Positions 1 through 10,022 of a stretch of DNA of 64,000 nt are shown here, piece after piece. Within the stretch, counting starts at the first letter, position 1, and each line of letters starts with the position of its first letter. The stretch comes from Octadecabacter sp. B2R22 (GTDB lineage: Bacteria; Pseudomonadota; Alphaproteobacteria; Rhodobacterales; Rhodobacteraceae): contig NZ_JAHKQJ010000007.1 of NCBI RefSeq assembly GCF_018861045.1, positions 1,271,511 through 1,335,510 on the forward strand, in the 5' to 3' direction. The notes beneath the pieces were generated by a model. It was not told the origin of the DNA. It did not search any database and worked only from the letters and a program-made list of their open reading frames with translations. The position numbers and the translations under genes are program-made.

Positions 1-2
1 GT

Positions 3-635
3 GGCCTGAGCGACGGGGAACGCGCGTTGATGTTCCCGATCATGGGGGACAGCTTTGTCGCGGATGATGCGTACATGATGGAATTAGGGGTGATCGGAAT
101 GGTGACCCGCACCTACCCGACCCGTCCACAGACGACTTGCCGCGAACGGATCAATCCACCGCCCACAGGCCCGACAATCCAGACCCGCACGGCAGGTGCA
201 GTGGCCTGGACCCATGTGTTAACCAATCCCGACTGGACCCTGCCCGACTACGCCCCCGGCTACCCAGAGGCAATCAACCTGTCAGCGGCGCTTTATTTCG
301 CCCATGAGATGACGCACATCTGGCAATGGCAAAACCGCGCGACAACGGGCTATTCGCCATTCCGCGGATTGGCGGAACACAAACCGGGGGCAGACCCCTA
401 TCTGCTAGAGGCAGACAGTGCCGTCGCGTTTCATGATTTGGGGTATGAGCAACAGGCGGTTTTGATCGAAGAGTTCATCTGCTGTCGCACGCTTGCCCCG
501 AATGGCGCACGCACAGAACGCCTTTATCAGACTTTGTCAGCCGTCATGCCCGTGCAACATCCAGCACAAACCCCAAAGCCCGATGAGGTCTTTGGGGTCT
601 ATGAAGATGCCGATCTGCGCGGGGTTTGCGACTAG
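3..635 (+). CDS. Zinc-binding HExxH protein, vgr-related family (5' end outside window)
   Basis: The reading frame is open to the left edge, so the N-terminus lies outside the window; in-window TTG/ATG codons at 27–32 are probably internal because the preceding codons (GLSDGERAL) resemble the conserved N-terminal part of the family. The key motif is HEMTHIWQWQ near nt 300–332, an HExxH zinc site followed by the Trp/Gln-rich tail typical of alphaproteobacterial proteins labelled 'vgr related'. Two cysteines (ICC) follow about 55 residues later. The biochemical role of the family is not established; a peptidase-like fold is inferred only from the motif. It converges with the next gene and overlaps it by 4 bp. 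Confidence 0.7.
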   Translation, partial: GLSDGERALMFPIMGDSFVADDAYMMELGVIGMVTRTYPTRPQTTCRERINPPPTGPTIQTRTAGAVAWTHVLTNPDWTLPDYAPGYPEAINLSAALYFAHEMTHIWQWQNRATTGYSPFRGLAEHKPGADPYLLEADSAVAFHDLGYEQQAVLIEEFICCRTLAPNGARTERLYQTLSAVMPVQHPAQTPKPDEVFGVYEDADLRGVCD

Positions 636-1273
636 CGCACCGCGAGGTTTGAAACCGATGCGCGGATCGTTGAGTCCGTGTCGTCACTGTCTGCCGATAC
701 TGCGACGCCAACCAATGCACCGATGCTGCCACCAAAGGCAGCGGCGTAGTCACTGGCAAGGTTTACGCTTTCAGAATTGCTGCCCGTTCCAGCGGAGCGC
801 AGGATTACGTTTGCGCCCTGACCAGGTGCGTAGGGAGACTGCTGGATCGCGCCACGCGAATGGTTGCCGCCCCAGACATATTGCAAAATGCGCACGTTGG
901 GGTTGCTGTTAAGCTGACGAATATTCGCGCCTTCCATTGAGGCTGCATCGGCCTCTGGCAAGAAGACGAAATAGACGGAAATATTGCGATCATCCCCGCC
1001 CTTGCGGCGCAAATCTGTTGCTGGGACGGATTGATCGACCGACCAGTTCCAAGACGCCGAAGTAGACCCCCAATCGCCACGCCCCGTGCGCGCCCAAGCA
1101 AGAGACACCCCGCCATCAGATGCGATGCTCATGGATCCACCGTTGAAGGAATAGTCGTTAGAGTTGAACAGTTGCAAACGCTGTTCGTTCCAGTTGCCGC
1201 CAAAGGAAATCGGGCCAGCCGCCGCAGCCGAGGCTGCAAGAACAACAGGAAGAGCAAGAGACAGAATACGCAT
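632..1273 (-). CDS. DUF3047 family exported protein
   Basis: 213 residues. The start at 1273 gives a clean signal peptide (MRILSLALPVVLAASAAAA) and is preceded by AGGTG at a good distance; a longer frame to 1330 adds a non-signal extension and is not preferred. The body carries the DUF3047 hallmarks: a W-rich strand (SLAWARTGRGDWGS), then WNWSVDQ, then DLRRKGGDDRNISVYFVF, and a late GVAVSADSDDT segment, where acidic residues may bind a metal or sugar. It is probably periplasmic. The family has no firmly known activity. It overlaps the convergent upstream gene by 4 bp. Confidence 0.85.
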   Translation of the reverse strand: MRILSLALPVVLAASAAAAGPISFGGNWNEQRLQLFNSNDYSFNGGSMSIASDGGVSLAWARTGRGDWGSTSASWNWSVDQSVPATDLRRKGGDDRNISVYFVFLPEADAASMEGANIRQLNSNPNVRILQYVWGGNHSRGAIQQSPYAPGQGANVILRSAGTGSNSESVNLASDYAAAFGGSIGALVGVAVSADSDDTDSTIRASVSNLAVR

Positions 1274-1357
1274 AAGAACACCTTTCGTTTTGTTGAGAGC
1301 ACGTTGACCCAAACTCGGTGGCAATCTCAATGAAAGGTTACGGTTCTCACGTGAATG

Positions 1358-2317
1358 TCAGGCAGACGCGAGCGCTCGTGATGCAGCCCATAGCGCGTCG
1401 GGCACGTCAATTTCGCCCATTGGTTCTCGGTTTTGGCCGGGAATGCGGGCGCCGTCTTGTTCTGCGACAGCTTGCGCCACGCGGGATAGGCGTGCCGCAA
1501 AATCTGCACCGGGTTCCATCAGAATATAGAACTGGCCAAGGTCATGGGGTTTGCCATCGGGTAGCTTTAACCCGCTGACATCCAGTGAATTAACCGATCC
1601 GGTCATGCCTGCAGCAAGAACTTCGGCCATCAAGCCAAAGCCCCAGCCCTTATAGCCCCCCGCCGACACCAACGCGCCCTTAAGCGCGGCGTCTGGGTCA
1701 GTTGTTGGCTGGCCGTTCACGTCCACAGCCCAGCCGAGCGGTATTTTCTCGCCTGCGGCCTTCGCCATTGTGATCTTGCCCAGAGCCACGGCAGAGGTCG
1801 AGAAATCCCAATGCATTCCGCCATCCGGCAAGGACATCGAAATCGGGTTGGTCCCGATCACGGCCGTGTTGCCATTCGGGGGCGCCACCACAGGGGATGC
1901 ATTGGTAAATCCGATGCCAATCAACCCAGCGGCTGCGATCTGTTCTGTAAAGAACCCAAGCGACGTGCAGGTGTGCGCATGGGCGACGGCCAATGTCGCA
2001 ACACCGTTTTCTTGAGCGGCTTCAATCGCTTGCGCCAAACCACGGCTAAACGCGGGCTGCGCAAACCCGAACCGTGCATCTGCAATCACTTGGCCAGCCT
2101 TCGGGCGGGTCACGACGGGTTCGACCTGCCCGTCCACGCGGCCAGACGCCAGCTGTGTGCAATAGCTTTCAAGGTAGTAAAGCCCGCAGATGACATTGCC
2201 AAAGGCTTCGGCGCGGGCCACGGCGCGGGCCACTTCACCTGCTTGCCACGCACCTGCCCCATGAGAGATCATCGCAGCCTTGGCTACGTCTTCGATTTCG
2301 GAAACGAATACCTTCAT
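1358..2317 (-). CDS. Ldh/malate dehydrogenase-type (YlbA/YiaK family) NAD(P)H oxidoreductase
   Basis: 319 residues, close to the usual 330–350 for the family of non-Rossmann NAD(P)-dependent 2-oxoacid or cyclic imine reductases (malate/ureidoglycolate/delta1-piperidine-2-carboxylate). Visible family blocks are [20 protein letters not shown] in the middle (catalytic His region), [22 protein letters not shown] (cofactor site) and the C-terminal [18 protein letters not shown] block. The exact substrate cannot be read from sequence; an imine (delta1-pyrroline/piperideine-2-carboxylate) reductase is a reasonable guess. Its ATG overlaps the lolD stop by 4 bp (ATGA), so it is translated with the lolC/E-lolD operon although the functions look unrelated. 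Confidence 0.85.
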   Translation of the reverse strand: MKVFVSEIEDVAKAAMISHGAGAWQAGEVARAVARAEAFGNVICGLYYLESYCTQLASGRVDGQVEPVVTRPKAGQVIADARFGFAQPAFSRGLAQAIEAAQENGVATLAVAHAHTCTSLGFFTEQIAAAGLIGIGFTNASPVVAPPNGNTAVIGTNPISMSLPDGGMHWDFSTSAVALGKITMAKAAGEKIPLGWAVDVNGQPTTDPDAALKGALVSAGGYKGWGFGLMAEVLAAGMTGSVNSLDVSGLKLPDGKPHDLGQFYILMEPGADFAARLSRVAQAVAEQDGARIPGQNREPMGEIDVPDALWAASRALASA

Positions 2318-2991
2318 GCGATCAACCCTGCCTCTAATCTCACCGTGCGGTCCATCCGCGCGGCCAGTTCCAAGTTATGCGTTGCAATAAGAGCCGACAG
2401 CCCCGAACTGCGCACCAGTTCCATCAAAGCATCAAAAACGCGATCAGATGTGCCCGGATCAAGGTTTCCCGTTGGTTCATCCGCCAACAGCAATCTCGGC
2501 TTATTGGCCAGCGATCTACAAAACGCGACACGTTGTTGTTCACCACCCGACATCGCGGCGGGCCGGTGATCCGCACGACCATCCACACCCACACGGGTGA
2601 GCAGATCCATGGCGTGGGCCTCAGCTTCGGTCTGAGACACACCATTGGCCAGTTGCGGCAACACGATGTTTTCCAGCGCCGAAAATTCAGGAAGCAGGTG
2701 ATGGAATTGATAGATAAACCCGACATCATTGCGCCGCACCGCCGTGCGTTTGCGGTCCCCCAGCGCGGTCATGTCTTCTCCGCCAATGGCGACCGTGCCC
2801 TCGTCCGGCGTGTCCAATAGCCCTGCGATATGCAGTAACGTTGATTTGCCCGCCCCTGATGGGGCAACCAGCGCAACGACCTCGCCTTTGGCGACTTGCA
2901 AGGACACCCCGCGCAAGACCTGCACTTCGTTTGGCTTACCGTGGTTATACCCTTTGCGAAGGCCATCCAGTTTCAGGGTCAATTCATTCAT
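2314..2991 (-). CDS. lolD: Lipoprotein-releasing ABC transporter ATPase LolD
   Basis: 225 residues, a normal LolD length. It has a Walker A motif (APSGAGKST, about residues 42–50), a Q-loop region with [16 protein letters not shown] (the FHHLLPEF block is characteristic of LolD), the ABC signature MSGGEQQR and Walker [13 protein letters not shown]. It powers extraction of outer-membrane lipoproteins from the inner membrane together with the LolC/E permease encoded just upstream. The start codon overlaps the permease stop by 8 bp, indicating coupled translation, and the downstream Ldh-family gene overlaps by 4 bp. Confidence 0.95.
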   Translation of the reverse strand: MNELTLKLDGLRKGYNHGKPNEVQVLRGVSLQVAKGEVVALVAPSGAGKSTLLHIAGLLDTPDEGTVAIGGEDMTALGDRKRTAVRRNDVGFIYQFHHLLPEFSALENIVLPQLANGVSQTEAEAHAMDLLTRVGVDGRADHRPAAMSGGEQQRVAFCRSLANKPRLLLADEPTGNLDPGTSDRVFDALMELVRSSGLSALIATHNLELAARMDRTVRLEAGLIA

Positions 2992-4315
2992 AGCGCAGCG
3001 CCTCGACAGGGTTCATCCGCGCCGCGCGGCGGGCAGGAAAGATCGTCACGATCCATGACAAGGACAGCGAAAGAACAACCGCCTTGAGCACGTCATCCAG
3101 TTCCAATTTAGCGGGGATCGCATAGATGCCGCGAATAGACGGATCCCACACACCACCGCCGGCCACATAATTAATCAGCGCGAAAATCTGGTCGATGTAA
3201 ATGACAAACAAGCACCCCAATACCACACCCAAGATCGTTCCGATCGTGCCAAGCCCAGCACCACAAATGAAGAAAATCCGCAAAACCGATCCTTCTGTCA
3301 GGCCCATGGTTCGCAGAATACCGATGTCGCGCCCTTTGTTTTTCACCAGCATAATCAAACCGCTAATGATGTTCATCGACGCAATCAGCACCAGAATGGC
3401 CATGATGACAAACATCACATTGTCCTCAACCGTCAGCGCACGCAGATAGGCCCCTTCATTGTCTTTCCACGAATAAAGAAAGCTTTCAGGACCAAGTTCG
3501 AGGTAAAGGGGCTGTATCCATTCATCCACGCGATCTGGGTCTTCCACGTAAATCTCAATCTCGTCATGCATGCCATCGCGGTTGAAAAAGCTCTGCGCAT
3601 CGGCCAGCGGTAGGTACACGCGACTGACGTCCGTCAGGTAGCGCCCCGTTTGAAAGATATATGCCACATCATAGGCCACACGCCGCGGAGAGCGTCCTGC
3701 CGCTGTCTGAACGCCCGTGGCAGACAACAAATTGATCCGGTCCCCGACCTGCACGCCCAGTTTGCGTGCCACACCAGAGCCCAGCGCAATGCCACCGCCC
3801 AAATCATCCGGCCCGAAATCTTCAATCGCGCCTGAGCTGTTTTGCGGATTCAACACCAACGGAATATTCATCAAATCCGTCAACGTGATCCCGTACACTT
3901 GCACAAAGGACGATTGATCCGCCTGAGAGGCAAGCCCTTCGCCGCGCACAATCGGGGCTGCACGTGTAATGCCGTCCAACGTGCTGAGCTGAGCTGCCAA
4001 AACATCGCCGTTTGCAATCGTGTCGATACGGCGGGTCACATCCACGGACTGACCCCCTTGGGTGACGGTCACGGTCTCCATGAAATTCTGGCGCACGGTC
4101 AGATGCGCATTCGCCCCGACGATAGTGTCAACAAAATCAGCGCGAAACCCGCTGCGCACGGCCAAGACCGCGATCAAGGCAAACACGGCCAAGGTAACGC
4201 CAATCAATGAAATCCACGTCATGATACTGACGCCGCCAGTCTCGCGTTTGGCGCGGATATAGCGCCATGCGATCATCCATTCGAAACGGGAAAAGGGGGC
4301 TGTTTTGCCTGCCAT
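2984..4315 (-). CDS. lolC: Lipoprotein-releasing ABC transporter permease, LolC/LolE type
   Basis: 443 residues. Topology fits the family: a cytoplasmic N-terminal amphipathic part ([18 protein letters not shown]), TM1 (about residues 32–52), a large periplasmic domain of about 230 residues, then three C-terminal TMs ([62 protein letters not shown]) ending in the conserved [16 protein letters not shown] tail. Only one permease gene is present, as is usual in alphaproteobacteria where one LolC/E-like (LolF) protein probably dimerises; lolC is used as the common symbol. It is the first gene of the lol operon and lies 143 bp from proS. Confidence 0.92.
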   Translation of the reverse strand: MAGKTAPFSRFEWMIAWRYIRAKRETGGVSIMTWISLIGVTLAVFALIAVLAVRSGFRADFVDTIVGANAHLTVRQNFMETVTVTQGGQSVDVTRRIDTIANGDVLAAQLSTLDGITRAAPIVRGEGLASQADQSSFVQVYGITLTDLMNIPLVLNPQNSSGAIEDFGPDDLGGGIALGSGVARKLGVQVGDRINLLSATGVQTAAGRSPRRVAYDVAYIFQTGRYLTDVSRVYLPLADAQSFFNRDGMHDEIEIYVEDPDRVDEWIQPLYLELGPESFLYSWKDNEGAYLRALTVEDNVMFVIMAILVLIASMNIISGLIMLVKNKGRDIGILRTMGLTEGSVLRIFFICGAGLGTIGTILGVVLGCLFVIYIDQIFALINYVAGGGVWDPSIRGIYAIPAKLELDDVLKAVVLSLSLSWIVTIFPARRAARMNPVEALRYE

Positions 4316-4401
4316 TTTGACTGCCTCATTGTTTGCAAAACACCTAACGGGGCTTTGCTAGGCGGGTCAACCACACCATCCTTCACAAAGCCGGATAAGC
4401 G

Positions 4402-4435
4402 AAAGGCGGCAGGCTGATTTCAGCTCGCCGCCTTT
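4402..4435 (-). terminator. Rho-independent-type hairpin downstream of proS
   Basis: A 9-bp inverted repeat (AAAGGCGGC at 4402–4410 and GCCGCCTTT at 4427–4435) encloses a second short stem (GCTGA/TCAGC). It lies 24 bp beyond the proS stop on the same strand, in the gap before lolC. The T tract is short, so termination strength is inferred. Confidence 0.6.
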
Positions 4436-4458
4436 GTCTGTTTGCTCTGTCTTCTGGC

Positions 4459-5808
4459 TTATTTGCCAAGCCCATGGGCTGCATAGATTTCTGCGATTTT
4501 GGCCACGGCGGCTTCCGGTGCCATCTCTTCGCTTTCGCCCGTTTTGCGCGATGTCAGCTCAACCACCCCGTTTTTCAAGCCACGTGGCCCGACTGTGATG
4601 CGCCATGGCAGACCGATCAGGTCCATCGTGCCAAACTTGGCGCCCGCGCGTTCATCACGGTCATCATACAGCGCCTCAAGGCCCAAGCCTTCGATTTGAT
4701 CATAAAGTGACTGACAGGCTGCGTCGGCTTCTTCGTCGCCCTGTTTCAGGTTCACGATGCCTACATGGAAAGGTGTCACGCCTTCTGGCCAGATAATGCC
4801 CTTGTCGTCATGGCTCGCTTCAATGATCGCGCCGAGAAGACGAGACACACCAATCCCGTGTGAGCCCATATGAACAGGTGTTGATTTGCCGTCAGGCCCC
4901 TGCACAGTCGCGCCCATGGCGTCGGAGTATTTGGTACCGAAGTAGAAGATCTGACCAACTTCGATGCCACGCGCCGTGCGGCGGCGATCCTCGGGAACGT
5001 CAGCAAAGAGCGCCTCATCATGGGTTTCGTCAGTACGCGCGTATTTGGTGGTGAATTCTTCCATGACGCCAGCACATTGCGCGACATCATCATAATCGAT
5101 TTCACGATCGCCAAAGCTCAGGTCCGTGACGGCGCTGTCATAGAACACTTCGCTTTCGCCAGTGTCTGCAAGCACGAGGAATTCATGTGTATCGTCCCCC
5201 CCAATCGGGCCGGAATCCGCACGCATCGGGATCGCCTGAAGGCCCATACGCTCATAAGTGCGCAGGTAACTTACGAGGTGACGGTTATACGCATGCAGCG
5301 CGTCTTCTTTGGTCAGATCAAAGTTGTAGCCGTCTTTCATGTAGAATTCGCGACCACGCATGACGCCAAAACGTGGACGGCGTTCGTCGCGGAACTTCCA
5401 CTGAATTTGATAAAGCGTCAGCGGCAATGATTTGTAACTGCTCACATGGCTGCGGAAAATGTCTGTCACCAATTCTTCTGCCGTCGGCGTGAACAACATA
5501 TCATGATCGTTTCGATCCTTGATGCGCAGCAGCTCGTCACCGTAAGCTTCGTATCGCCCGCTTTCACGCCAGAGGTCCGCGCTTTGGATTGTTGGCATCT
5601 GGATGGCAATGTGCCCTGCCCGCGCCTGTTCTTCGTGAACGATCTGTTCGATCCGCTTCAGAACTTTGAACCCCAGTGGCAGCCAAGAATAGATGCCGGC
5701 GCTTGATTGTTTAATCATCCCTGCGCGCAGCATGTACTGGTGGCTGATGATCGTGGCGTCGCGGGGGCTCTCTTTGAGAACGGGCAAGAAATAGCGGCTA
5801 AGGCGCAT
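4459..5808 (-). CDS. proS: Prolyl-tRNA synthetase
   Basis: 449 residues. Charges tRNA-Pro with proline in the cytoplasm. Class II synthetase motifs are visible: motif 1 around [15 protein letters not shown], motif 2 as [22 protein letters not shown], and motif 3 as [16 protein letters not shown], followed by the C-terminal anticodon-binding domain ([19 protein letters not shown]). The length is that of the short alphaproteobacterial ProRS, which lacks the editing insertion found in the ~570-residue E. coli enzyme. It stands alone, with a hairpin downstream and a 167-bp divergent gap to the AI-2E transporter. Confidence 0.97.
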   Translation of the reverse strand: MRLSRYFLPVLKESPRDATIISHQYMLRAGMIKQSSAGIYSWLPLGFKVLKRIEQIVHEEQARAGHIAIQMPTIQSADLWRESGRYEAYGDELLRIKDRNDHDMLFTPTAEELVTDIFRSHVSSYKSLPLTLYQIQWKFRDERRPRFGVMRGREFYMKDGYNFDLTKEDALHAYNRHLVSYLRTYERMGLQAIPMRADSGPIGGDDTHEFLVLADTGESEVFYDSAVTDLSFGDREIDYDDVAQCAGVMEEFTTKYARTDETHDEALFADVPEDRRRTARGIEVGQIFYFGTKYSDAMGATVQGPDGKSTPVHMGSHGIGVSRLLGAIIEASHDDKGIIWPEGVTPFHVGIVNLKQGDEEADAACQSLYDQIEGLGLEALYDDRDERAGAKFGTMDLIGLPWRITVGPRGLKNGVVELTSRKTGESEEMAPEAAVAKIAEIYAAHGLGK

Positions 5809-5975
5809 CGGTCTACTTTCAATCTAGGTCACAGACGGTTTAGTCAGCCCCTTAACAGAGAGCAAGCCGCGAGGCGCATTGTTCGCGTCATCTGTTCGGG
5901 CAATTACTTGCTTTGCCCCCGCGCCCGCTGCAATTAAGGTCCCAACAAACACCAACCTTATTTGCAGGACAGTTT

Positions 5976-7103
5976 ATGGCCCTCCCATCGCAGAAACAAT
6001 TTCAATACTGGGGCATCGTCGCGGTCGTCTTTGTGCTGGTGATTTGGGGGCTAGGCAACGTCTTGACGCCATTTATCCTTGGCGGCGCGATTGCATACTT
6101 CTTGGACCCTATCGCAGACAGGTTAGAAGAATGGGGCCTCAGCAGGGCCATGTCAACAATTGTGATCACCCTTTCGGGGATCTTCATTTTCTTCTTACTG
6201 TTCTTGCTGGTGGTTCCGACGCTGATTGGCCAATTGGGCCAATTGATCAGCACCATCGGGCAGATCATCGAGAACCTGCCCCAAACTTGGGAAACGTTCA
6301 AAGAATGGCTCACGGGTCGGTTCCCAAGCCTCGACCTAGAGGGCACGTTCATGACCGATCAGCTGGTTAGCCTTGGCAACGCAATTCAGTCACGCGGCGG
6401 GGATTTGGTGACAGCTTTGCTGAATTCGGCGCAGGGGGTCATCAACGTTGTTGTTTTGTTGGTTATCGTGCCCGTCGTGACGTTCTACATGCTGTTGGAC
6501 TGGGATCGCATGATTGCGCAGATCGACGAGTTGCTACCCCGCGATCACGCGGAAACTGTTCGCAGTCTGGCCCGCCAAATCGATAAAACGCTGGCCTCGT
6601 TCATTCGCGGTCAAGGCACAGTTTGTCTGATTTTGGGAACCTACTACGCGATTGCTTTGATGATTGCGGGGCTAAACTTTGGGCTAATCGTCGGGTTCAT
6701 CGCCGGACTGATTTCGTTCATTCCCTACGTCGGGGCCTTGGTTGGCGGCGTTCTTGCGATTGGTCTGGCGCTGTTTCAATGGTGGGGCGGCACCGAAGTT
6801 ATTGACGGTGCGACTGTCGAAGTCGGCATCAACTGGCTGCGCATCGGGATCGTTGCGGCGATCTTTATGCTTGGTCAATTCCTCGAAGGGAACATCCTGA
6901 CGCCCAAACTGGTCGGCAGCTCAGTTGGGCTGCACCCAGTCTGGCTCATTCTGGCTTTGTCAGTCTTTGGCAGTCTGTTTGGCTTTGTGGGCATGTTGAT
7001 CGCAGTCCCTGTGGCCGCTGTCATCGGGGTTTTGGCACGGTTCTTGATCAAGGAATACAAATCTGGCCTGCTTTATAAGGGCCATGTCGGAAAAGACGGC
7101 TAA
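5976..7103 (+). CDS. AI-2E family transporter (PerM/TqsA-like permease)
   Basis: 375 residues from the ATG at 5976, which has GCAGGAC upstream; an in-frame start at 5913 would add 21 unlikely residues. About seven hydrophobic segments are seen (for example IVAVVFVLVIWGLGNVLTPFI and IVITLSGIFIFFLLFLLVVP). The conserved C-terminal blocks of the family are present: GLIVGFIAGLISFIPYVGAL and GNILTPKLVGSSVGLHPVWL. Members export varied small molecules and the substrate here is unknown. It is immediately followed by hdaA with a 20-bp overlap, a gene order familiar in alphaproteobacteria. Confidence 0.92.
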   Translation: MALPSQKQFQYWGIVAVVFVLVIWGLGNVLTPFILGGAIAYFLDPIADRLEEWGLSRAMSTIVITLSGIFIFFLLFLLVVPTLIGQLGQLISTIGQIIENLPQTWETFKEWLTGRFPSLDLEGTFMTDQLVSLGNAIQSRGGDLVTALLNSAQGVINVVVLLVIVPVVTFYMLLDWDRMIAQIDELLPRDHAETVRSLARQIDKTLASFIRGQGTVCLILGTYYAIALMIAGLNFGLIVGFIAGLISFIPYVGALVGGVLAIGLALFQWWGGTEVIDGATVEVGINWLRIGIVAAIFMLGQFLEGNILTPKLVGSSVGLHPVWLILALSVFGSLFGFVGMLIAVPVAAVIGVLARFLIKEYKSGLLYKGHVGKDG

Positions 7104-7776
7104 GATGGCACAGCAACTCACCTTGGATTTACCAGCCGATGTGCGGCTGGGGGCTGAGGATTTCTTTGTCTCGGACGCCAATGAGCAAGCCTTTGCCATG
7201 GTCCTTGCGCCGGAGGCCTGGCCCGATGGCAAGCTCGCGCTCGTTGGGGAACCAAGTTCTGGGAAAACCCATTTAGCACGCCTGTTCGCCAATCAGGTTG
7301 GGGCCAAGATCATTGCGGCCTGCGATGTGCGGCCAGATGCGCCACTTCCGAACGGTCCTTTGGTCGTCGAAGACTGTGATGCCTTGCCCGCTGATAGCGA
7401 AGAATGGCTGTTTCATGCCCACAACCACTTACGAGCGACCAACCAACCATTGCTAATCACGGGACAGACGGCGCCCGCACGCTGGAACATCACCCTGCCC
7501 GATCTGGCCAGTCGCCTCAGCGCAGCCACAACCGTAGCCATCGGCACGCCCGACGCATCGCTCCTGACGGCAGTTCTTCTCAAGCATTTTCAAGACCACC
7601 AACTGTCGCCGACACCCAATGCAATGGTCTACCTCATCAAACACTTGCCGCGCTCCTTCCAAACCGTCGGGAATGTGGTCAATCAGCTCGATCGGGAAGC
7701 ATTGGCGCAATCCAAGGCGCTAACCCGGCCCTTCGTGCGCGCAGTGCTGGACAGTATGGGGGATGATGCGCGATAG
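7084..7776 (+). CDS. hdaA: DnaA regulatory inactivator HdaA (DnaA-like AAA+ protein)
   Basis: 230 residues. This is a DnaA-ATPase-like protein: a degenerate P-loop (LVGEPSSGKTHLARLFANQ), Walker B-like VVEDCDALP, and a box VII-like region (DLASRLSA). Near the N-terminus lies QLTLDLP, which fits the beta-sliding-clamp binding motif that lets Hda stimulate ATP hydrolysis by DnaA after replisome loading. The start at 7084 has an AAGG upstream; an alternative ATG at 7105 (MAQQLTLDL) would place the clamp motif directly at the N-terminus, as in other Hda proteins. Its neighbours (permease before, ppk after) match conserved alphaproteobacterial order. Confidence 0.88.
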   Translation: MSEKTAKMAQQLTLDLPADVRLGAEDFFVSDANEQAFAMVLAPEAWPDGKLALVGEPSSGKTHLARLFANQVGAKIIAACDVRPDAPLPNGPLVVEDCDALPADSEEWLFHAHNHLRATNQPLLITGQTAPARWNITLPDLASRLSAATTVAIGTPDASLLTAVLLKHFQDHQLSPTPNAMVYLIKHLPRSFQTVGNVVNQLDREALAQSKALTRPFVRAVLDSMGDDAR

Positions 7777-7815
7777 TGTCATGTCTCCTTTACAAATTAT
7801 TGGCACAACGCACTG

Positions 7816-9984
7816 ATGACACTTGCAGATTTCCTGACCGCCGATTTCCCCGAACCGCAGCTTTCTGACGGTGATATGACTGGCCCTGGCCGGTTCTTTA
7901 ATCGAGAACTCAGCTGGCTTGGCTTCAACTGGCGGGTTGTCGAAGAAGCGGAAAATGCGCGTGTGCCACTGCTGGAACGCCTGCGGTTCCTGTCGATTTC
8001 GGCCACGAACTTGGATGAATTCTACACTGTCCGCGTAGCTGGTTTGCGCGAACTGGCGCGTGAAGGGCACACAAACCCCTCCATTGATGGTCTCTCCCCT
8101 ACGGAACAGCTGAACCTGATTGATCTGGATGCACGAAACCTGCTTGCCCGCCAGCAGCAGGTTTTCGAAGGTTTGCGGGCTGAAATGGAGGCCGAAAACA
8201 TAAAGATCCTTGAGAGGGACGACCTAACAGACGCCGACCGCGCGCACCTCAAGGACGTGTTTTTCAACAAAGTCTTTCCGGTCCTGTCACCGCTCGCGAT
8301 TGACCCTGCCCACCCCTTCCCGTTTCTTCCCAACGAAGGGTTCGCACTGGCGCTGGAACTGGAGCGCACCAAGGACAAACGCGCCCTGCGGGCCCTACTT
8401 CCTGTGCCGCAACAGGTTGACCGCTATATCGCTTGCCCCTCCACAGACGGCATGCGTTTCTTGCCGCTTGAAGAACTGCTTATCGACAATCTGGCAGGCC
8501 TTTTCCCCGGGTACAAAGTCAAAGGGTCCTGCGCTTTTCGGATTCTGCGCGACAGCGACCTTGAGGTCGAAGACGAAGCCGAAGACCTCGTGCGGGAATT
8601 TGAAACCGCCCTAAAACGTCGTCGCCGCGGTGAAGTTGTTTCCATGCGGGTGTCATCGGGAGCGCCCAAGGGGCTGCGCCAACTCATTATGGATGAACTC
8701 CACGTCACCGAAGCCGAGGTCGTCGAAATTGATGGCATTATCGGTTTGGCGGACGTCAAAGAACTGGTTTTGGATGATCGCGCCGATCTCCTTTGGCCCC
8801 CTTTCGCGCCGCGCGTTCCCGAACGCGTTCAAGACCATGACGGCGACATGTTCGCGGCAATCCGCCAAAAGGACATGCTGCTGCACCACCCCTATGAAAC
8901 CTTCGACATGGTTGTGCGTTTTTTGACCCAAGCGGCCCGCGACCCTGACGTCGTGGCGATCAAACAAACGCTCTACCGCACGTCCAAACGCTCGCCCATC
9001 GTTGAAGCCTTGTGCGAAGCCGCCGAAGACGGGAAATCCGTCACCGCCCTGGTCGAACTCAAGGCGCGTTTCGATGAGGCCGCCAATATTCGCCAGTCGC
9101 GCCGGCTTGAACGTGCGGGCGCGCATGTTGTGTACGGGTTCCTTGACCTCAAGACCCACGCCAAGATCAGCACTGTGGTGCGCCGCGAGGGCGATCAGCT
9201 GGTGACCTACACGCATTATGGCACGGGCAACTATCACCCGATCACCGCCCGCATCTACACCGACCTGAGCTTTTTCACCTGCGACAAGGCCCTGGGGCGC
9301 GATGCCACGAAAGTCTTCAACTACCTGTCCGGCTACGTGCAGCCCGACAACCTCGAAAACCTGTCCATCTCGCCGATGTCCCTGAAATCCAGCCTGCTGG
9401 AGATGATCGCAGCCGAGGCGAAACACGCCCAAAACGGCAAGCCCGCGATGATTTGGGCCAAGATGAACAGCCTTGTAGAAGAAGACGTCATCGATGCGCT
9501 TTACGCCGCCAGCCAAGCGGGCGTGAAAATCAGCCTCGTGGTGCGTGGCATTTGCGGCCTGCGCCCCGGCGTCAAAGGCCTCAGCGACAACATTCGCGTC
9601 AAATCCATTGTCGGCCGCTTCCTCGAACACTCGCGGATCGTTTGTTTCGGCAATGGCTACGGACTGCCGCACAAAAAAGCCCGCGTGTTTTTCTCGTCTG
9701 CTGACTGGATGGGCCGCAACCTGAACCGCCGCGTCGAAACGCTGGTCGAGGTGAACAACAACACCGTAAAAGCCCAGATCGTGAGCCAAATCATGGCGGC
9801 GAACCTTGCTGACGTTGCGCAAAGCTGGATCATGGGGCCTGACGGCAGCTTTACGCGTGCCGAGGTCGAAGATGGCACTTTTGCCTTTAATTGCCACCGC
9901 TTCTTTATGGAAAATCCGTCGCTGTCCGGTCGCGGGTCTGCTGGGGCCGCCGACGTGCCCCAGTTAACCCACACCGAAGACTAG
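7816..9984 (+). CDS. ppk: Polyphosphate kinase 1
   Basis: 722 residues, full length. Reversibly polymerises the gamma-phosphate of ATP into polyphosphate. The N-terminal domain shows FNRELSWLGFNWRVVEEA and ATNLDEFYTVRVAG. The catalytic domains contain THYGTGNYHPITARIYTDLS, with the His that is autophosphorylated in E. coli PPK1, and LEHSRIVCFGNG with the second conserved His. The C-terminus ends shortly after RRVETLVEV. It is followed after 38 bp by the exopolyphosphatase gene on the same strand, so synthesis and degradation are encoded together. Confidence 0.97.
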   Translation: MTLADFLTADFPEPQLSDGDMTGPGRFFNRELSWLGFNWRVVEEAENARVPLLERLRFLSISATNLDEFYTVRVAGLRELAREGHTNPSIDGLSPTEQLNLIDLDARNLLARQQQVFEGLRAEMEAENIKILERDDLTDADRAHLKDVFFNKVFPVLSPLAIDPAHPFPFLPNEGFALALELERTKDKRALRALLPVPQQVDRYIACPSTDGMRFLPLEELLIDNLAGLFPGYKVKGSCAFRILRDSDLEVEDEAEDLVREFETALKRRRRGEVVSMRVSSGAPKGLRQLIMDELHVTEAEVVEIDGIIGLADVKELVLDDRADLLWPPFAPRVPERVQDHDGDMFAAIRQKDMLLHHPYETFDMVVRFLTQAARDPDVVAIKQTLYRTSKRSPIVEALCEAAEDGKSVTALVELKARFDEAANIRQSRRLERAGAHVVYGFLDLKTHAKISTVVRREGDQLVTYTHYGTGNYHPITARIYTDLSFFTCDKALGRDATKVFNYLSGYVQPDNLENLSISPMSLKSSLLEMIAAEAKHAQNGKPAMIWAKMNSLVEEDVIDALYAASQAGVKISLVVRGICGLRPGVKGLSDNIRVKSIVGRFLEHSRIVCFGNGYGLPHKKARVFFSSADWMGRNLNRRVETLVEVNNNTVKAQIVSQIMAANLADVAQSWIMGPDGSFTRAEVEDGTFAFNCHRFFMENPSLSGRGSAGAADVPQLTHTED

Positions 9985-10022
9985 TCTCGCGTTGACTTGG
10001 CAAATCGCACTGGCCATGGTCA

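Noticed and set aside
8653-9897. 414-aa minus-strand frame opposite ppk
   Set aside because: Antisense shadow; ppk motifs are intact on the plus strand.
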